The notes: a model not told the origin generated them from the sequence alone. Shown: positions 19,448-27,931, counted from the stretch's first letter. The stretch is DNA of 64,000 bases from Nocardioides marmoriginsengisoli (GCF_003725695.1 NZ_RJSE01000005.1:223096-287095); one strand, 5' to 3'. Numbers and translations: made by a program.

Positions 19448-20902
19448 ATGGACGGACCTGAATCGAACGCGATCGATCTCCTCGCGCACTGGTGGCTGCC
19501 GGTCGAACGAGAGAGCGAACAGCCAGGTCGGCGGGTCCCTGGCCGCTTCGTGTGGGAGCCGGATGAGGGCGGCGACCTGCAGTTGATGGGCGAGCTGCGC
19601 GAACCGAAGATCCTTGAGAACCACCTGGAGAGCGGCGGCGTCCAGAGGTACCGGGCGCGGCCAAGTGAACTCGAAAGGCGGTACCCGGTGATTCATGGGA
19701 GTCGCACGACCCAAGGTGGCCATGAGGAGGCGTACACGCTTCTGCACTCACTAAGCCTCAACGCAGTCGGTTTCCACGGACTTGATGAGCTGCCCGAACA
19801 CATCACTGTGGGCGCAGTCCTTCGCGGCGCCTGGTACTCCGATCCGAGCGAGATCGAGGCGGACCGCGCCATCTTTGACCTGCAGCACCTCGCAACTTGG
19901 GTCGATCAGGACAGCATCAAGACGGAGTTCCTTCCGCTCAACGACGGGCCGAACGGTGCACACCTGACTATCGAGGCGCACACCAGGCCTGCGATCTCCA
20001 CCACGTACGACGGCGCAGAGGTGAAGCTCGTGCAACGCCTTCCCCACACCGGATCGGACCACTCCAGCGGCGTCGCGCAGGAGTGGCAACTCGTCATCGA
20101 GATCAAGCCGATGGGCGAGCTGGACCGCTACACCGACATCGCAACGGACATGCGGGCGCTCGTCACGATCGCTGCCGGGAAGACATCCGACATCACGGCA
20201 GCGGTTCTGCAGCATCCGAAATTGCACAAGTATCGGCTGGACGGAACGCCCGCTCCGGGCTTCCGCGACGACATCACCTACTGGAATCGGTGGGCTCATC
20301 GAGGCAAGGACTCGTCGATCGTTCGATCACACGACCTGTACTTCAACTTCGAGCAGTTCGGAGGCGCCGACGGGATTCGGTGTTGGCTCGAAACCGCGAG
20401 CACGTACCGCACGGAACTCCGACGGGTCATGGCGACCAGGTACACCGACTGCATGTACCTGGAAGACCGGATCATGAACACATGCGCAGCGCTTGAGCGG
20501 TTCGACAAGGTGCGTCGTCCCGGAGAGACCAAACTGAGTTCCAAGAACGAGCAGGTCAAACTGTCGTTCGTGGACCATGTCCAGGCGTGCGTCGGTTACG
20601 TCGGCAAGCCGTTCGAGGACCTGATTGGCGAGCCAACCTCCGATTGGGCCAAGAGGGTACGCGTTGCGCGCAATCAGCTCGCGCACCATGACGACCCGTT
20701 CCGAACGACTGGGCAGGTCGGAGAGTATCTCCTGGCCGAGCAGGTCTTCTGGCTGTTCGCGATGTGCATGTTTCGAGCCTCTGGTGCGCCTGAGTCGACG
20801 TTCGAGGCTGTCATGGAGCATCAGCAGATCAGGTGGCTCCAGAGTGAAGCGGCTAAGCGGCGGGCCGAAGAGACGCCTCACGAGGAGACAGCGGACGAGT
20901 AG
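19448..20902 (+). CDS. ApeA-like HEPN anti-phage protein
   Basis: A 484-residue protein resembling ApeA, a HEPN-containing anti-phage defence protein. The N-terminal ~160 residues fit the ApeA N-terminal domain (LLAHWWLPVER, VPGRFVWEP, GDLQLMGEL, a TLLHSLSL segment, then GAWYSDPSEI and FDLQHLATWV). The C-terminal part is helical and ends in a HEPN domain with the ribonuclease motif RNQLAHH (Arg408, His413; R-x4-H). The start ATG at 19448 gives a protein beginning right before the domain. It sits in an A/T-rich island. The family link is by motif recognition; the trigger and RNA target are unknown. Confidence 0.78.
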   Translation: MDGPESNAIDLLAHWWLPVERESEQPGRRVPGRFVWEPDEGGDLQLMGELREPKILENHLESGGVQRYRARPSELERRYPVIHGSRTTQGGHEEAYTLLHSLSLNAVGFHGLDELPEHITVGAVLRGAWYSDPSEIEADRAIFDLQHLATWVDQDSIKTEFLPLNDGPNGAHLTIEAHTRPAISTTYDGAEVKLVQRLPHTGSDHSSGVAQEWQLVIEIKPMGELDRYTDIATDMRALVTIAAGKTSDITAAVLQHPKLHKYRLDGTPAPGFRDDITYWNRWAHRGKDSSIVRSHDLYFNFEQFGGADGIRCWLETASTYRTELRRVMATRYTDCMYLEDRIMNTCAALERFDKVRRPGETKLSSKNEQVKLSFVDHVQACVGYVGKPFEDLIGEPTSDWAKRVRVARNQLAHHDDPFRTTGQVGEYLLAEQVFWLFAMCMFRASGAPESTFEAVMEHQQIRWLQSEAAKRRAEETPHEETADE

Positions 20903-20948
20903 GGACCGAGGCAGGCGTTGATTGGGCGCCGGACCGCTACTTGTTGCG

Positions 20949-21855
20949 CTACTTTCTCTTCTTCCGCTTGCTGTTGTTGTTCTTGGCCCGCGCTCGTGAA
21001 GGAGGCCGGGTCCCGGTCCGGCTGGGGATGTTCATGTCTTCGGGAACAACGAACGTCGCCCCCGGGTCATGCTCGGAGAGTTTGCCGGGTTCGAGCGTCT
21101 CGGTCATCTCGCGGAACTCCGCGGCGAGGGCTTCCCACTCCTTGAGGGTGGCGAATTGGTACTCGTACAAGCGCTCTCGGTGCCACCCGTAGAGGACGTC
21201 GACGACGGCCGCGTACTCGTGCATTACGTCGTAGAGGTTGACGTTGGGAGAGTGCGCGAGAAGGTATCGCTTGGCGCCGGCGTTCCATGAGGACGCGTAT
21301 CGATTCAGCATGTGGTCGGTAAGGCACCGCACGTCGAACCGGATCCGGCCGCGCTCGTAACGCATGGCAGCACATGGTGAAGACGCCGCGATGCAGAGCG
21401 ACGTTGCGCGACTCGTGCACGAAATGAACGACGTCGTGCGGCTTGATCAGCTCGCTGATCATCGCTTCGTATTCGGCGAGTAGATCGGGCGGCTGGTTCT
21501 TGGAAAGGATGCGCATGAGATCGACGACAGTCTTCGCGCCTGCCACGTAGTTGTGCCAGCGCCGACCGATCTCGACGAAGTACTCGCGTGCACCGTCCTC
21601 GTTGTCCCAAGCGACTTCGTCACCCCGCATGAACAGGTGGAAGCCAAGGCCATCGTGGTTGAGCGCATCGATCGCGTCGATGAGTTCGTCGGAGTTCCGG
21701 ACGTACATCTCTCGGGCCCGGTCGATCTCCTCCATCTCCTGAACCCGCATGAGAGCAGGATGCTGCTCCATGATCGCCTCCATATCAGCGAGGCGCTCAC
21801 CCAAGGCTTCGATGGAAGGCTCCCTGCTCGTCTCATCAATGGCGTCGTCGGTCAT
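20949..21855 (-). pseudogene. Frameshifted hypothetical protein with R-N-x3-H motif
   Basis: Two overlapping frames together encode one protein. The first (from ATG 21855) runs MTDDAIDETS... to VHESRNVALHRGVFTM. It then loses sense near 21365, where the next frame takes over at MRYERGRIRFDVRCLTDH and continues as a coherent acidic/aromatic protein to a Lys-rich tail at 20949. A one-base change around 21355-21375 explains this. The RNVALH motif (Arg150, His155) looks like a HEPN-type R-x4-H site, though I do not recognise the family. It is convergent with the ApeA-like gene, 46 bases away. It may be a real pseudogene, a base-calling error, or two coupled genes, since the second frame has its own ATG at 21365. 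Confidence 0.65.
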
Positions 21856-21931
21856 CCTCAAACCATTTCAGACGGCACGGACATTGAAGAGCGAGTTCTC
21901 GGCTCAGCTCATGTCACGATCAGAGTTCGGA

Positions 21932-22516
21932 CTAGCCGGGGAACGGGAGCGAGTCGATGCCGCCAGGACAGACTCCGACGTCTTGGCCGTCGACTGTGTA
22001 GGCGGCCGACCACGAGCCCACCTGGACTCCCTCCAGCGGCCCCAGGTCACCGTCGTCGATGGACATCTGGACAGCTTTGCCGCTGACCTCGGGAGCGCCC
22101 GGCAAGTTCGTCTGGGCGCCGGCACCGAAGTCGAATACGAAGAAGGCGATCTGCTTCCCGTCCTGGAACTTTGCGCCAATCTGGCCGCCTTGTTCTCCTG
22201 CAGCGTCATAGGCGGTCACGGAGTAGAGAACCACCCCTGTCGCAGGAACCGGACGACCGGCGAAACGGATCGTCAGTCCGTCGTCGGTCTGCGTCAAGCG
22301 GACTTTGGCGCCACCCTTCCCCTCAAGGACACAGGTTGAAGACCTCTCGGCTTCGGGTTCCGGAGATGCGCTCTCACTCGGCGTTGCACCGGGCTGCGTG
22401 CTCCCAGCTTCGGGAGCGGAGGTCGATTTGGGATCCTCGGCACCACATCCGAGCGTTGTTGCGAGCGCGGCAGCAGAGAACACCGCTACGAGCGCCGGTC
22501 TATGCAGGGGCCTCAC
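21932..22516 (-). CDS. Putative secreted lipoprotein, 194 aa
   Basis: The start is GTG at 22516, overlapping the stop of the upstream gene (GTGA), so the two are translationally coupled. A signal-like N-terminus ends in ALATTLGCGAED, with the Cys as a likely but imperfect lipobox residue. A Ser/Pro/Glu-rich linker follows, then a domain (CVLEGKGGAKVRLTQTDDG ... GQDVGVCPGGIDSLPFPG) with two further cysteines. No family recognised. The coupling to a nuclease-like cytoplasmic protein is unusual for a lipoprotein. Confidence 0.7.
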   Translation of the reverse strand: MRPLHRPALVAVFSAAALATTLGCGAEDPKSTSAPEAGSTQPGATPSESASPEPEAERSSTCVLEGKGGAKVRLTQTDDGLTIRFAGRPVPATGVVLYSVTAYDAAGEQGGQIGAKFQDGKQIAFFVFDFGAGAQTNLPGAPEVSGKAVQMSIDDGDLGPLEGVQVGSWSAAYTVDGQDVGVCPGGIDSLPFPG

Positions 22517-24138
22517 GCGTCGGCCTGGAGGTGAGGGTCGTCGTCGTCGTTTAGACCTGGACGACCAGGAAACGGAACAGGTGGCTGCGAGTAGCCAGGC
22601 GGCTGATCAGCGCGCTCCGCGCCCCCCAGGGCATGCACCGTGACGTCGGTGCCCTGAGGAGCGTCGCCTGCTGCCTGCGTCGACGAGAAGGAGTCCGAGG
22701 GAACGTGGTGGCTCTCGCGGACCGAAGCGGAGACGTCCTCGCTATCGAGGACCTCCGCCTCAGTGTCGTCGTGTGCCGGCTCGCGCACGGCAGCACCCTC
22801 GACCTGCGGTTCGTCCTGCGACGAGAGTGCGGTGGAGACCAGCGACGGCCGCACGTCAGAAGGCAGGTCGGGTTCGTCCCGCAACTTGGGGGGTGCGGCC
22901 GCCCAAGGCTTGAGCTGCTGGAGCACCTGCAGGTAGAAGTCGTCGACTGCCTCGATGACCGAGTCGATGAACCCGCCACGCCCGCGACCTCGCTTCGCTC
23001 CCATGTTGGTTGCTGATGCAACGCGGAAGCCTCGCAGATCCTTCGACGGGTCAAGGATGAGGACATTTGGATCTTCACGAACCACGCCCAGGAGTTCTGA
23101 GGCTCCTTGGCCGCGTTGGTTCGCAACGAAGGCTTCGACGCGAAGAGACGCGGGGGCGTCCTTCAGTTGCCGCACGAGCCAGTTGATTCGGGTTGCGGGG
23201 CGACCCGTCTTCGGGGACTCGAGGTCGACCTGGCACGTCACCTTCGAGGACCGAAGATCCGCAGTCACCTGGATGTCCCCAACAGTTCCGGGCAGTCGGA
23301 TCAGACCGGTCAGGGAACCATTGCCGACAAGTTCAGTCTTCAGGCGGGCAGCGCGCAGGCTCGGGTCAGCAGACTCCTTACGGTTCAACTGGTGCGTGAC
23401 TTCGGCGCCAAGTCGCCGCCCGAGGTGAAGTGCCGCGTAGCGAAGCATCGCATCGAAGCGAGACGTGACCCCTGCGATCGTTGAGTCGGTGGCTCGGAGT
23501 GTTCCTGCGGCGACGGCCTCGCGAAGAGTCACCCAGTCGGCACCCATGTCATCGAAGTCCAAGGCGCCGGACTTGGGGTGCTCCAGGTACCTGATCAACT
23601 CACCCAGGATCCATGCCTGGTCCGGGTCAGCGACGCCACGGTGCTCCTTCTGCATGACTGCCTGAGACAGCACATGGGACCAGGACAGGTGGTGCAGTTG
23701 AACGCGCTTCAACTTGCGCTTGTCGATGCCGGCCGTCGGGTGCAGCATTGGGTTGGCCGGGATCTCGTTGCTGATAGTGATGAGGGCGTCGAAGCCTTCG
23801 CCACGAGCGATGTCCAGGTATGCCTCAAGCTGCGGCGCAGCGAGATCGTTTTTCCCGGTCTTCACCTCGACAAGGGCAGTCCACGTCTTCGAGCCGCGCT
23901 TGACCCGGATCAGACCGTCAGGCCGGTAGTCGCGCTCCCCCAGTTTGAACGGGACTTCGATGAAGGACTCGATCGAGCCGGACGGCGCGCCGAAGGGGGC
24001 CAGGAGAGTTCGATGGAACTCCTTGACTGCCATCAGAACGGCGAGAAGCGCAGAAGTTGCGCGGCGCTCCTGCTCCTCGGCCCCGGAGATTCCAGAGGTG
24101 GGAATCAATCGCGCGCTGTGCCACGACTCTTCGGACAT
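22513..24138 (-). CDS. PD-(D/E)XK-like protein, 541 aa
   Basis: The N-terminal third has a restriction-endonuclease-like core: FIEVPFKLGERDYRPDGLI with a candidate Asp, then WTALVEVKTGKNDL with the E-x-K pair, and GFDALITISNEIP. I recall close actinobacterial relatives starting SWHSARLIPTSG, annotated only as hypothetical or stress response. The middle contains AWILGELIRYLEHPKSGALDF, and RGRGGFIDSVIEAVDDFYLQVLQQLKPWAAAPP precedes a ~130-residue disordered acidic tail. Nuclease activity is inferred from the motif only. It leads a two-gene operon with the lipoprotein. Confidence 0.7.
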   Translation of the reverse strand: MSEESWHSARLIPTSGISGAEEQERRATSALLAVLMAVKEFHRTLLAPFGAPSGSIESFIEVPFKLGERDYRPDGLIRVKRGSKTWTALVEVKTGKNDLAAPQLEAYLDIARGEGFDALITISNEIPANPMLHPTAGIDKRKLKRVQLHHLSWSHVLSQAVMQKEHRGVADPDQAWILGELIRYLEHPKSGALDFDDMGADWVTLREAVAAGTLRATDSTIAGVTSRFDAMLRYAALHLGRRLGAEVTHQLNRKESADPSLRAARLKTELVGNGSLTGLIRLPGTVGDIQVTADLRSSKVTCQVDLESPKTGRPATRINWLVRQLKDAPASLRVEAFVANQRGQGASELLGVVREDPNVLILDPSKDLRGFRVASATNMGAKRGRGRGGFIDSVIEAVDDFYLQVLQQLKPWAAAPPKLRDEPDLPSDVRPSLVSTALSSQDEPQVEGAAVREPAHDDTEAEVLDSEDVSASVRESHHVPSDSFSSTQAAGDAPQGTDVTVHALGGAERADQPPGYSQPPVPFPGRPGLNDDDDPHLQADA

Positions 24139-24295
24139 CGTTCACCTTCCATTCGCCGCCCCCGGAACTGAACATAGACCGGAGGTCCGGCACACGCAGC
24201 GAAACGAGACTGCCGAGGCTCGAACTTGGACGGAGGAGTCCGGATCTGCCGCGATACGTGCGTCATACCGCCGCGAGTGACGCGCCAGCCACCGC

Positions 24296-25069
24296 TCAGG
24301 CGTTCAGGATGCGCAGCGCAGTCTGACCGTTGGCGCGGGCGTCGGCCGGCAGCGTTCGCCATTGGGTGGCGGAGTCTGGAAGTGCGCGTACCAACGTCTG
24401 CAGTCGGGAACGATCCGAGCCGGCGAACTGCACGCGCTCGGCGTAGGGATCCTCAATGACCGCGAGCAATAGCGCGGCGTCCTGGAGATGACGCTCGCGG
24501 TCACGGGAGTCGGTCTCGTAGGCAGCAGCCTTGAGGATCACCGCGCCGAACGGCGACGGGACGCTCACCGTGGTGGTGCGGCCCGTCGTGATCTGGAGCC
24601 GTGCGTTGACCGTTCGGCGCAGGGCTTGCGTGCCTCCCTCGATAGCGATCATCGTGCGACCACGGAGCTTCTCGACCACCCGCGGTGCGACATGGTCAGC
24701 GATGAGGATGTCGACGACATCGGGACTGGCTGCCACGACATCGACCGTCGAAACCCCTCGCTTGAACCGATGAGCGGTGTTGTTCCGTTCGTCGATCGAC
24801 GGCGCAAGCTCGTAGCCGAGCGACTCGAGCGCCCGGGCGGTCTCCGACGCAATGCCGCGGGTGGTCTCGACGTGGAGGACGATGTCGACGTCGTTCGTGG
24901 GGCGCACGGCATCGATACCTGCGTGGATTCCGTGCAGCTGAGCCATCAGGCCGCCGACGAGCGTCCACTTGTCGTGGGGCAGCACGGCCTCGATCTCGGC
25001 GACGTTCGGCCACGGCGCACCCCAGCCACCGGTGGGCGTAGCGACGTCGATGGTCGGCCGATCAGCCAC
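24296..25069 (-). CDS. AbiEii-like nucleotidyltransferase
   Basis: A 257-residue protein with the nucleotidyltransferase signature WTLVGGLMAQLHGI followed by RPTNDVDIVLHV, where G-G and D-x-D are the active-site hallmarks of the DUF1814/AbiEii and MNT superfamily. The later VVDILIADHV and FGAVILKAAAYETD also fit. The start is GTG at 25069, overlapping the stop of the upstream HTH gene by eight bases. By context it is the likely toxin of a type IV-like toxin-antitoxin pair used in abortive infection. It could instead be an antitoxin-like or resistance nucleotidyltransferase. Confidence 0.75.
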   Translation of the reverse strand: MADRPTIDVATPTGGWGAPWPNVAEIEAVLPHDKWTLVGGLMAQLHGIHAGIDAVRPTNDVDIVLHVETTRGIASETARALESLGYELAPSIDERNNTAHRFKRGVSTVDVVAASPDVVDILIADHVAPRVVEKLRGRTMIAIEGGTQALRRTVNARLQITTGRTTTVSVPSPFGAVILKAAAYETDSRDRERHLQDAALLLAVIEDPYAERVQFAGSDRSRLQTLVRALPDSATQWRTLPADARANGQTALRILNA

Positions 25070-25724
25070 GGAACGCCCCCAGCGCTCGGTCGATCGCATC
25101 GATTCCGGCTCGGCGCTCGCGGACGTCGAGGGACTCGGCCAGGTCGAGTGCGGCGAGAGCATCGCTGGCGCCGACCAGGTCGCGAACCACGTCGAGATCC
25201 ATGGAAGTCGCGCGTAGCGTCACGCTCCCGGCGTCATCGCGAATCAGGCCATGACGCGACACGACCGCCTTCAAGTCGGTCGTGCCCAGGTAGCCGTCGA
25301 TCGCGTTCGTCGCCGCCAGCCCTAGTCGCGCAGCCGCCGGCCACGTGTCCACCAACTCCGCGCGCAGCCGCTCCCCCGCACTGCGATGCGCGACGTACCG
25401 GCTCACGCTGGCCCGCCCACGCGCGCGCTCGGCCAGCTCCTCGGCTTCGAGCCCACGGAGGCGTCCTCTGAGCCGGGACCGTTGGCTGTCCCCCAGCCAC
25501 CCCGACTCACGTCCGGACAGCAGCGCAACGGCGGCCCATGCCGTCGACTCAGCCCACGCCCTCGTGTGCGAACCGCGGCGAACGGCCAGCAGTCGCTCGA
25601 CTGAGGTCTCGTCGACTACTCCTCGGGCCAACGACCGCAGGTCACCTCGCGCGACCAGGTGCTGGACCTGCCGCGTCGAGACGCCGAGCCGCTCAGCGGC
25701 CTCGGAGACGGCGAGCAATGTCAT
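25062..25724 (-). CDS. HTH protein, AbiEi-like partner of the nucleotidyltransferase
   Basis: A 220-residue protein beginning with a helix-turn-helix (LAVSEAAERLGVSTRQVQHLVARGDLRSL) of the excisionase/MerR-like type. An Arg/Glu-rich helical middle leads to a C-terminal domain (LGLAATNAIDGYLGTTDLKAVVSRHGLI, ATSMDLDVVRDLVGASDALAALDLAES). The order (HTH then nucleotidyltransferase), the overlap and the palindromes at its start suggest an autoregulating antitoxin. ATG 25724 was chosen over ATG 25733 because the HTH follows immediately; both are possible. Confidence 0.68.
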   Translation of the reverse strand: MTLLAVSEAAERLGVSTRQVQHLVARGDLRSLARGVVDETSVERLLAVRRGSHTRAWAESTAWAAVALLSGRESGWLGDSQRSRLRGRLRGLEAEELAERARGRASVSRYVAHRSAGERLRAELVDTWPAAARLGLAATNAIDGYLGTTDLKAVVSRHGLIRDDAGSVTLRATSMDLDVVRDLVGASDALAALDLAESLDVRERRAGIDAIDRALGAFRG

Positions 25725-25748
25725 GACATACATGTTCGCTTAGGCGAA
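25718..25748. promoter_or_regulatory. Two palindromes at the start of the AbiEi-like gene
   Basis: ATGTCATGACAT (25718-25729) is a perfect 12-base palindrome covering the start codon, and TTCGC-TTAG-GCGAA (25735-25748) is a second, five-base-arm inverted repeat just upstream. Together they look like operators for the HTH protein they precede. Confidence 0.5.
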
Positions 25749-25765
25749 GTTATCCGTCAAGTTAG

Positions 25766-26008
25766 TCTCGGACCCGGAGAGCGATCGTCACCGAGCTCGC
25801 TGCCGGTGAGCGAACGGTCGGCGAGCTGGCCGCCGCACTGCCCGTGGCCCAGCCGGCCGTGTCCCAGCACCTCAAGGTTCTCAAGCAGATCGGCCTGGTC
25901 TCCGACCGAGCCGAGGGCACCCGTCGGCGCTACCGGCTGAACGAAGCCGGCGCCGCCGCTCTGCGTGACCAACTCGACGGAAGAACTGCAGGAAATCGAG
26001 ATCGGTGA
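25766..26008 (+). pseudogene. ArsR-family regulator remnant, both ends missing
   Basis: The frame reads TRRAIVTELAAGERTVGEL, AAALPVAQPAVSQHLKVLKQ, IGLVSDRAEGTRRRYRLNEA and GAAALRDQLD, the wing-HTH core of an ArsR transcription factor. The normal N-terminus (about 10-15 residues before TRRAIV) is lost, with an in-frame TAG at 25763. The usual continuation after LRDQLD is replaced at about 25980 by DNA of another gene, giving the junk tail to 26008. It cannot make a full regulator. Confidence 0.8.
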
Positions 26009-26210
26009 TGCTTCCGTCGTACGAGCCGTAGACCCTCAGTGACTTGGACGGTTTCTCCTGGAACCACTCGCCCAGCAGCTCGTAGTCCGAACGCTTCAGC
26101 GCTGAATCGAACTGGATCGTTTCGGGCCGGTCGTCCAGCCAGTCAAGATCCGCGACCCTGATGGGTGAACGCACGTCGTACGGCACGACCAACAAGGTAC
26201 GCGTGCGCAT
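25979..26210 (-). pseudogene. 5' fragment of a hypothetical gene, truncated at junction
   Basis: It starts at ATG 26210 (MRTRTLLVVPYDVRSP) and reads coherently through WLDDRPETIQFDSALKRS and SLRVYGSYDGSITDLDFLQFF. At about 25980 it runs into the antisense of the ArsR remnant and loses sense. The final part hints at a leucine-rich-repeat-like protein, but the family is not certain. It is the reciprocal broken partner at the same junction. Confidence 0.7.
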
Positions 26211-26221
26211 AAGGTCAGAGC

Positions 26222-26443
26222 ATGGATTCGACCACGGTGGGCTACCTCGTGTTGGCGCTGGCGGCTGTCGGACTGATCGGCGGCGGGATCAACCTGTATC
26301 AGGCGCATACCGGCCGCGAGATCATCAAGACCGGCAAGGACGCTACGCCCGAGGATCTACGCCGGAACTCAACGACTGCCGGGCTGATCCTGCTCCTGTC
26401 AGCCGTGGCCGAGATCGCGCTGGGCTTCTACCTCCTGAGTTGA
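26222..26443 (+). CDS. Small two-helix membrane protein, 73 aa
   Basis: It reads MDSTTVGYLVLALAAVGLIG, has a short polar loop (YQAHTGREIIKTGKDATPEDLRRN) and a second hydrophobic helix (TAGLILLLSAVAEIALGFYLL), so a hairpin with the loop probably cytoplasmic. No family recognised. Its start is 11 bases from the divergent truncated gene. The 170 bases after it, to 26612, show no further gene. Confidence 0.6.
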   Translation: MDSTTVGYLVLALAAVGLIGGGINLYQAHTGREIIKTGKDATPEDLRRNSTTAGLILLLSAVAEIALGFYLLS

Positions 26444-26612
26444 CTCGTGTCCGACGGGCCGCAGACCTATGACCTGAGAACTGGTCATATGACCAGCATT
26501 CTGTTCCTACGAACTTCGGCGAGCCTTTCGGCGGTCTGATGCCCGGAGCTGCGCACAAGCACTCGCCGATCTCGCGAGGCAGATCGTGCGGCCGGGATAC
26601 TGACTCCCCCGC

Positions 26613-27221
26613 CTAGGTCGCGCTCATCAACCACGGATCGCGGAAGTCGAAGAAGGACGGCTCGCCGACCGACAGCGAGTTCAACTCCGCCAGCTGCGCC
26701 TCGACCTCGGGGGGCATCTGCGACTGCTCGCCCTCACGGGCGGCGGCCTCGGAGGTGAAGTAGATGGCCATGCTCCACGCGCCGTCCGCGGTTCCGGCCC
26801 AGAGCGTGCCGAGGATGTCGGGGCGGAGGGTCGGCCAGTCGATGCTGTCGTCGCTCATCAGCGACCGCACCCGATCGATGTCGCTGACCTGGCCCTGCAT
26901 CACCTGGACGAACCCGGCCGAGCCGAGGTCGCCGTACTGGTCGTGCTCGACGAGGGTGCAATTCTGGAAGGTCGGCTCGCCCTCGAAGAACCCCTCCATC
27001 GTTCCCCACCAGACACCCTGCTCCGGGCGTTCGCTGTTCGCCGCGGCGGCCTCCTGGGAGGCGAACCGGACCATGGCGACCGTCTTCCCGTCGGCGGTCA
27101 CTCCTGCGGTCGAGTCGAGCCACCCGGTGGCACCGGCACCGATGTCGACGGCCCAGCGCTCGACGTGGGCGCGCATTCCTGCCTCGTCGGCGACGCGTCC
27201 CTGAATCACTTGTACGAACAT
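26613..27221 (-). CDS. Tandem dimeric alpha-beta barrel (ABM-like) protein
   Basis: A 202-residue protein made of two similar halves: MFVQVIQGRVADEAGMRAHVERW starts the first and GFVQVMQGQVSDIDRVRSLM the second (about residue 104). Each half ends in a segment about a small cofactor-free alpha/beta fold (MVRFASQEAAAANSE; MAIYFTSEAAAREGE). This resembles a fused dimer of antibiotic-biosynthesis-monooxygenase-like domains, so the protein alone could form the barrel that single-domain relatives make by pairing. Catalysis is not shown. ATG 27221 has the RBS AAGGAG. Confidence 0.7.
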   Translation of the reverse strand: MFVQVIQGRVADEAGMRAHVERWAVDIGAGATGWLDSTAGVTADGKTVAMVRFASQEAAAANSERPEQGVWWGTMEGFFEGEPTFQNCTLVEHDQYGDLGSAGFVQVMQGQVSDIDRVRSLMSDDSIDWPTLRPDILGTLWAGTADGAWSMAIYFTSEAAAREGEQSQMPPEVEAQLAELNSLSVGEPSFFDFRDPWLMSAT

Positions 27222-27322
27222 CTGCTTCTCCTTCGCGGGTAGGGCCACCACCTTCCGAGGCTCGTCCTCTTGAGGCGGTTCCGCAATGGAAGCCAGGTCA
27301 CAGACTGGTGACGAACGCCGGG

Positions 27323-27793
27323 TCAGCCCGCGGGGTCGGTGACGTCAGCCACCTGCGCACCCAGTACGGCGACCAGGTCGGCGGCCGGCACGGTCGCGGA
27401 GACGCCGTGTCCCCCGCCGCCGATGGACACGGTCCCGACGACGTGGGTGTCGGCGATCACCGGCCACGGGCTCAGCGATCCGAACGGGGTGATGGTGCCG
27501 CGCTCGTAGCCGGTGACCTCGCGAGCGGTGTCCGCGTCCGGCATCGAGAGCCGGTTGACGTCGAGCAGGGCGCGCAGCTTGGGCCAGGAGATCTGACGGC
27601 CCCCGGGCACCAGGACGAACAGGTAGTCGTCGGCGCCCCGCCGTACGACGAGCGTCTTCACGATCTGCTCGGGGCGGAGGCCGCGCCGCTCGGCGGCCTC
27701 CTCGAGCGAGGACACCTGTCCGTGCCGGACGATGGTGTGCTCGATCCCGGATGCGGCCAGCGCCTCGGCGGTGCGCTCCTCACCTGCGGTCAT
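27323..27793 (-). CDS. YbaK/EbsC-family aminoacyl-tRNA deacylase
   Basis: A 156-residue free-standing editing domain that hydrolyses mischarged tRNA in the YbaK/ProX family. Typical features are RPEQIVKTLVVRRGADDYLFVLVPG with the conserved Lys, a GYERGTITPFG segment, and the glycine-rich GTVSIGGGGHGVSA. Its substrate tRNA cannot be read from the sequence. Between it and copA (27794-27931) I see no gene. Confidence 0.88.
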   Translation of the reverse strand: MTAGEERTAEALAASGIEHTIVRHGQVSSLEEAAERRGLRPEQIVKTLVVRRGADDYLFVLVPGGRQISWPKLRALLDVNRLSMPDADTAREVTGYERGTITPFGSLSPWPVIADTHVVGTVSIGGGGHGVSATVPAADLVAVLGAQVADVTDPAG

Positions 27794-27931
27794 GAAGCGA
27801 TCCTCCCCGAGCCGACACCGTCCCGGCGGCGCACCGGACCAGGCACGACACGGCCCAGACGGCAGCGCTCGCCAGGACGTCGCGTCCCCGCGACACCGGA
27901 AGGTGCCGCGGGGAGCAGGTGCCGACGTCGC

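Noticed and set aside
24213-24229. tRNA T-arm-like structure (minus strand: CCAAG-TTCGAGC-CTCGG), possible tRNA-derived attachment site
   Set aside because: No D arm, no correctly spaced anticodon arm and no matching 5' acceptor strand; a second copy at the other island edge was not found.
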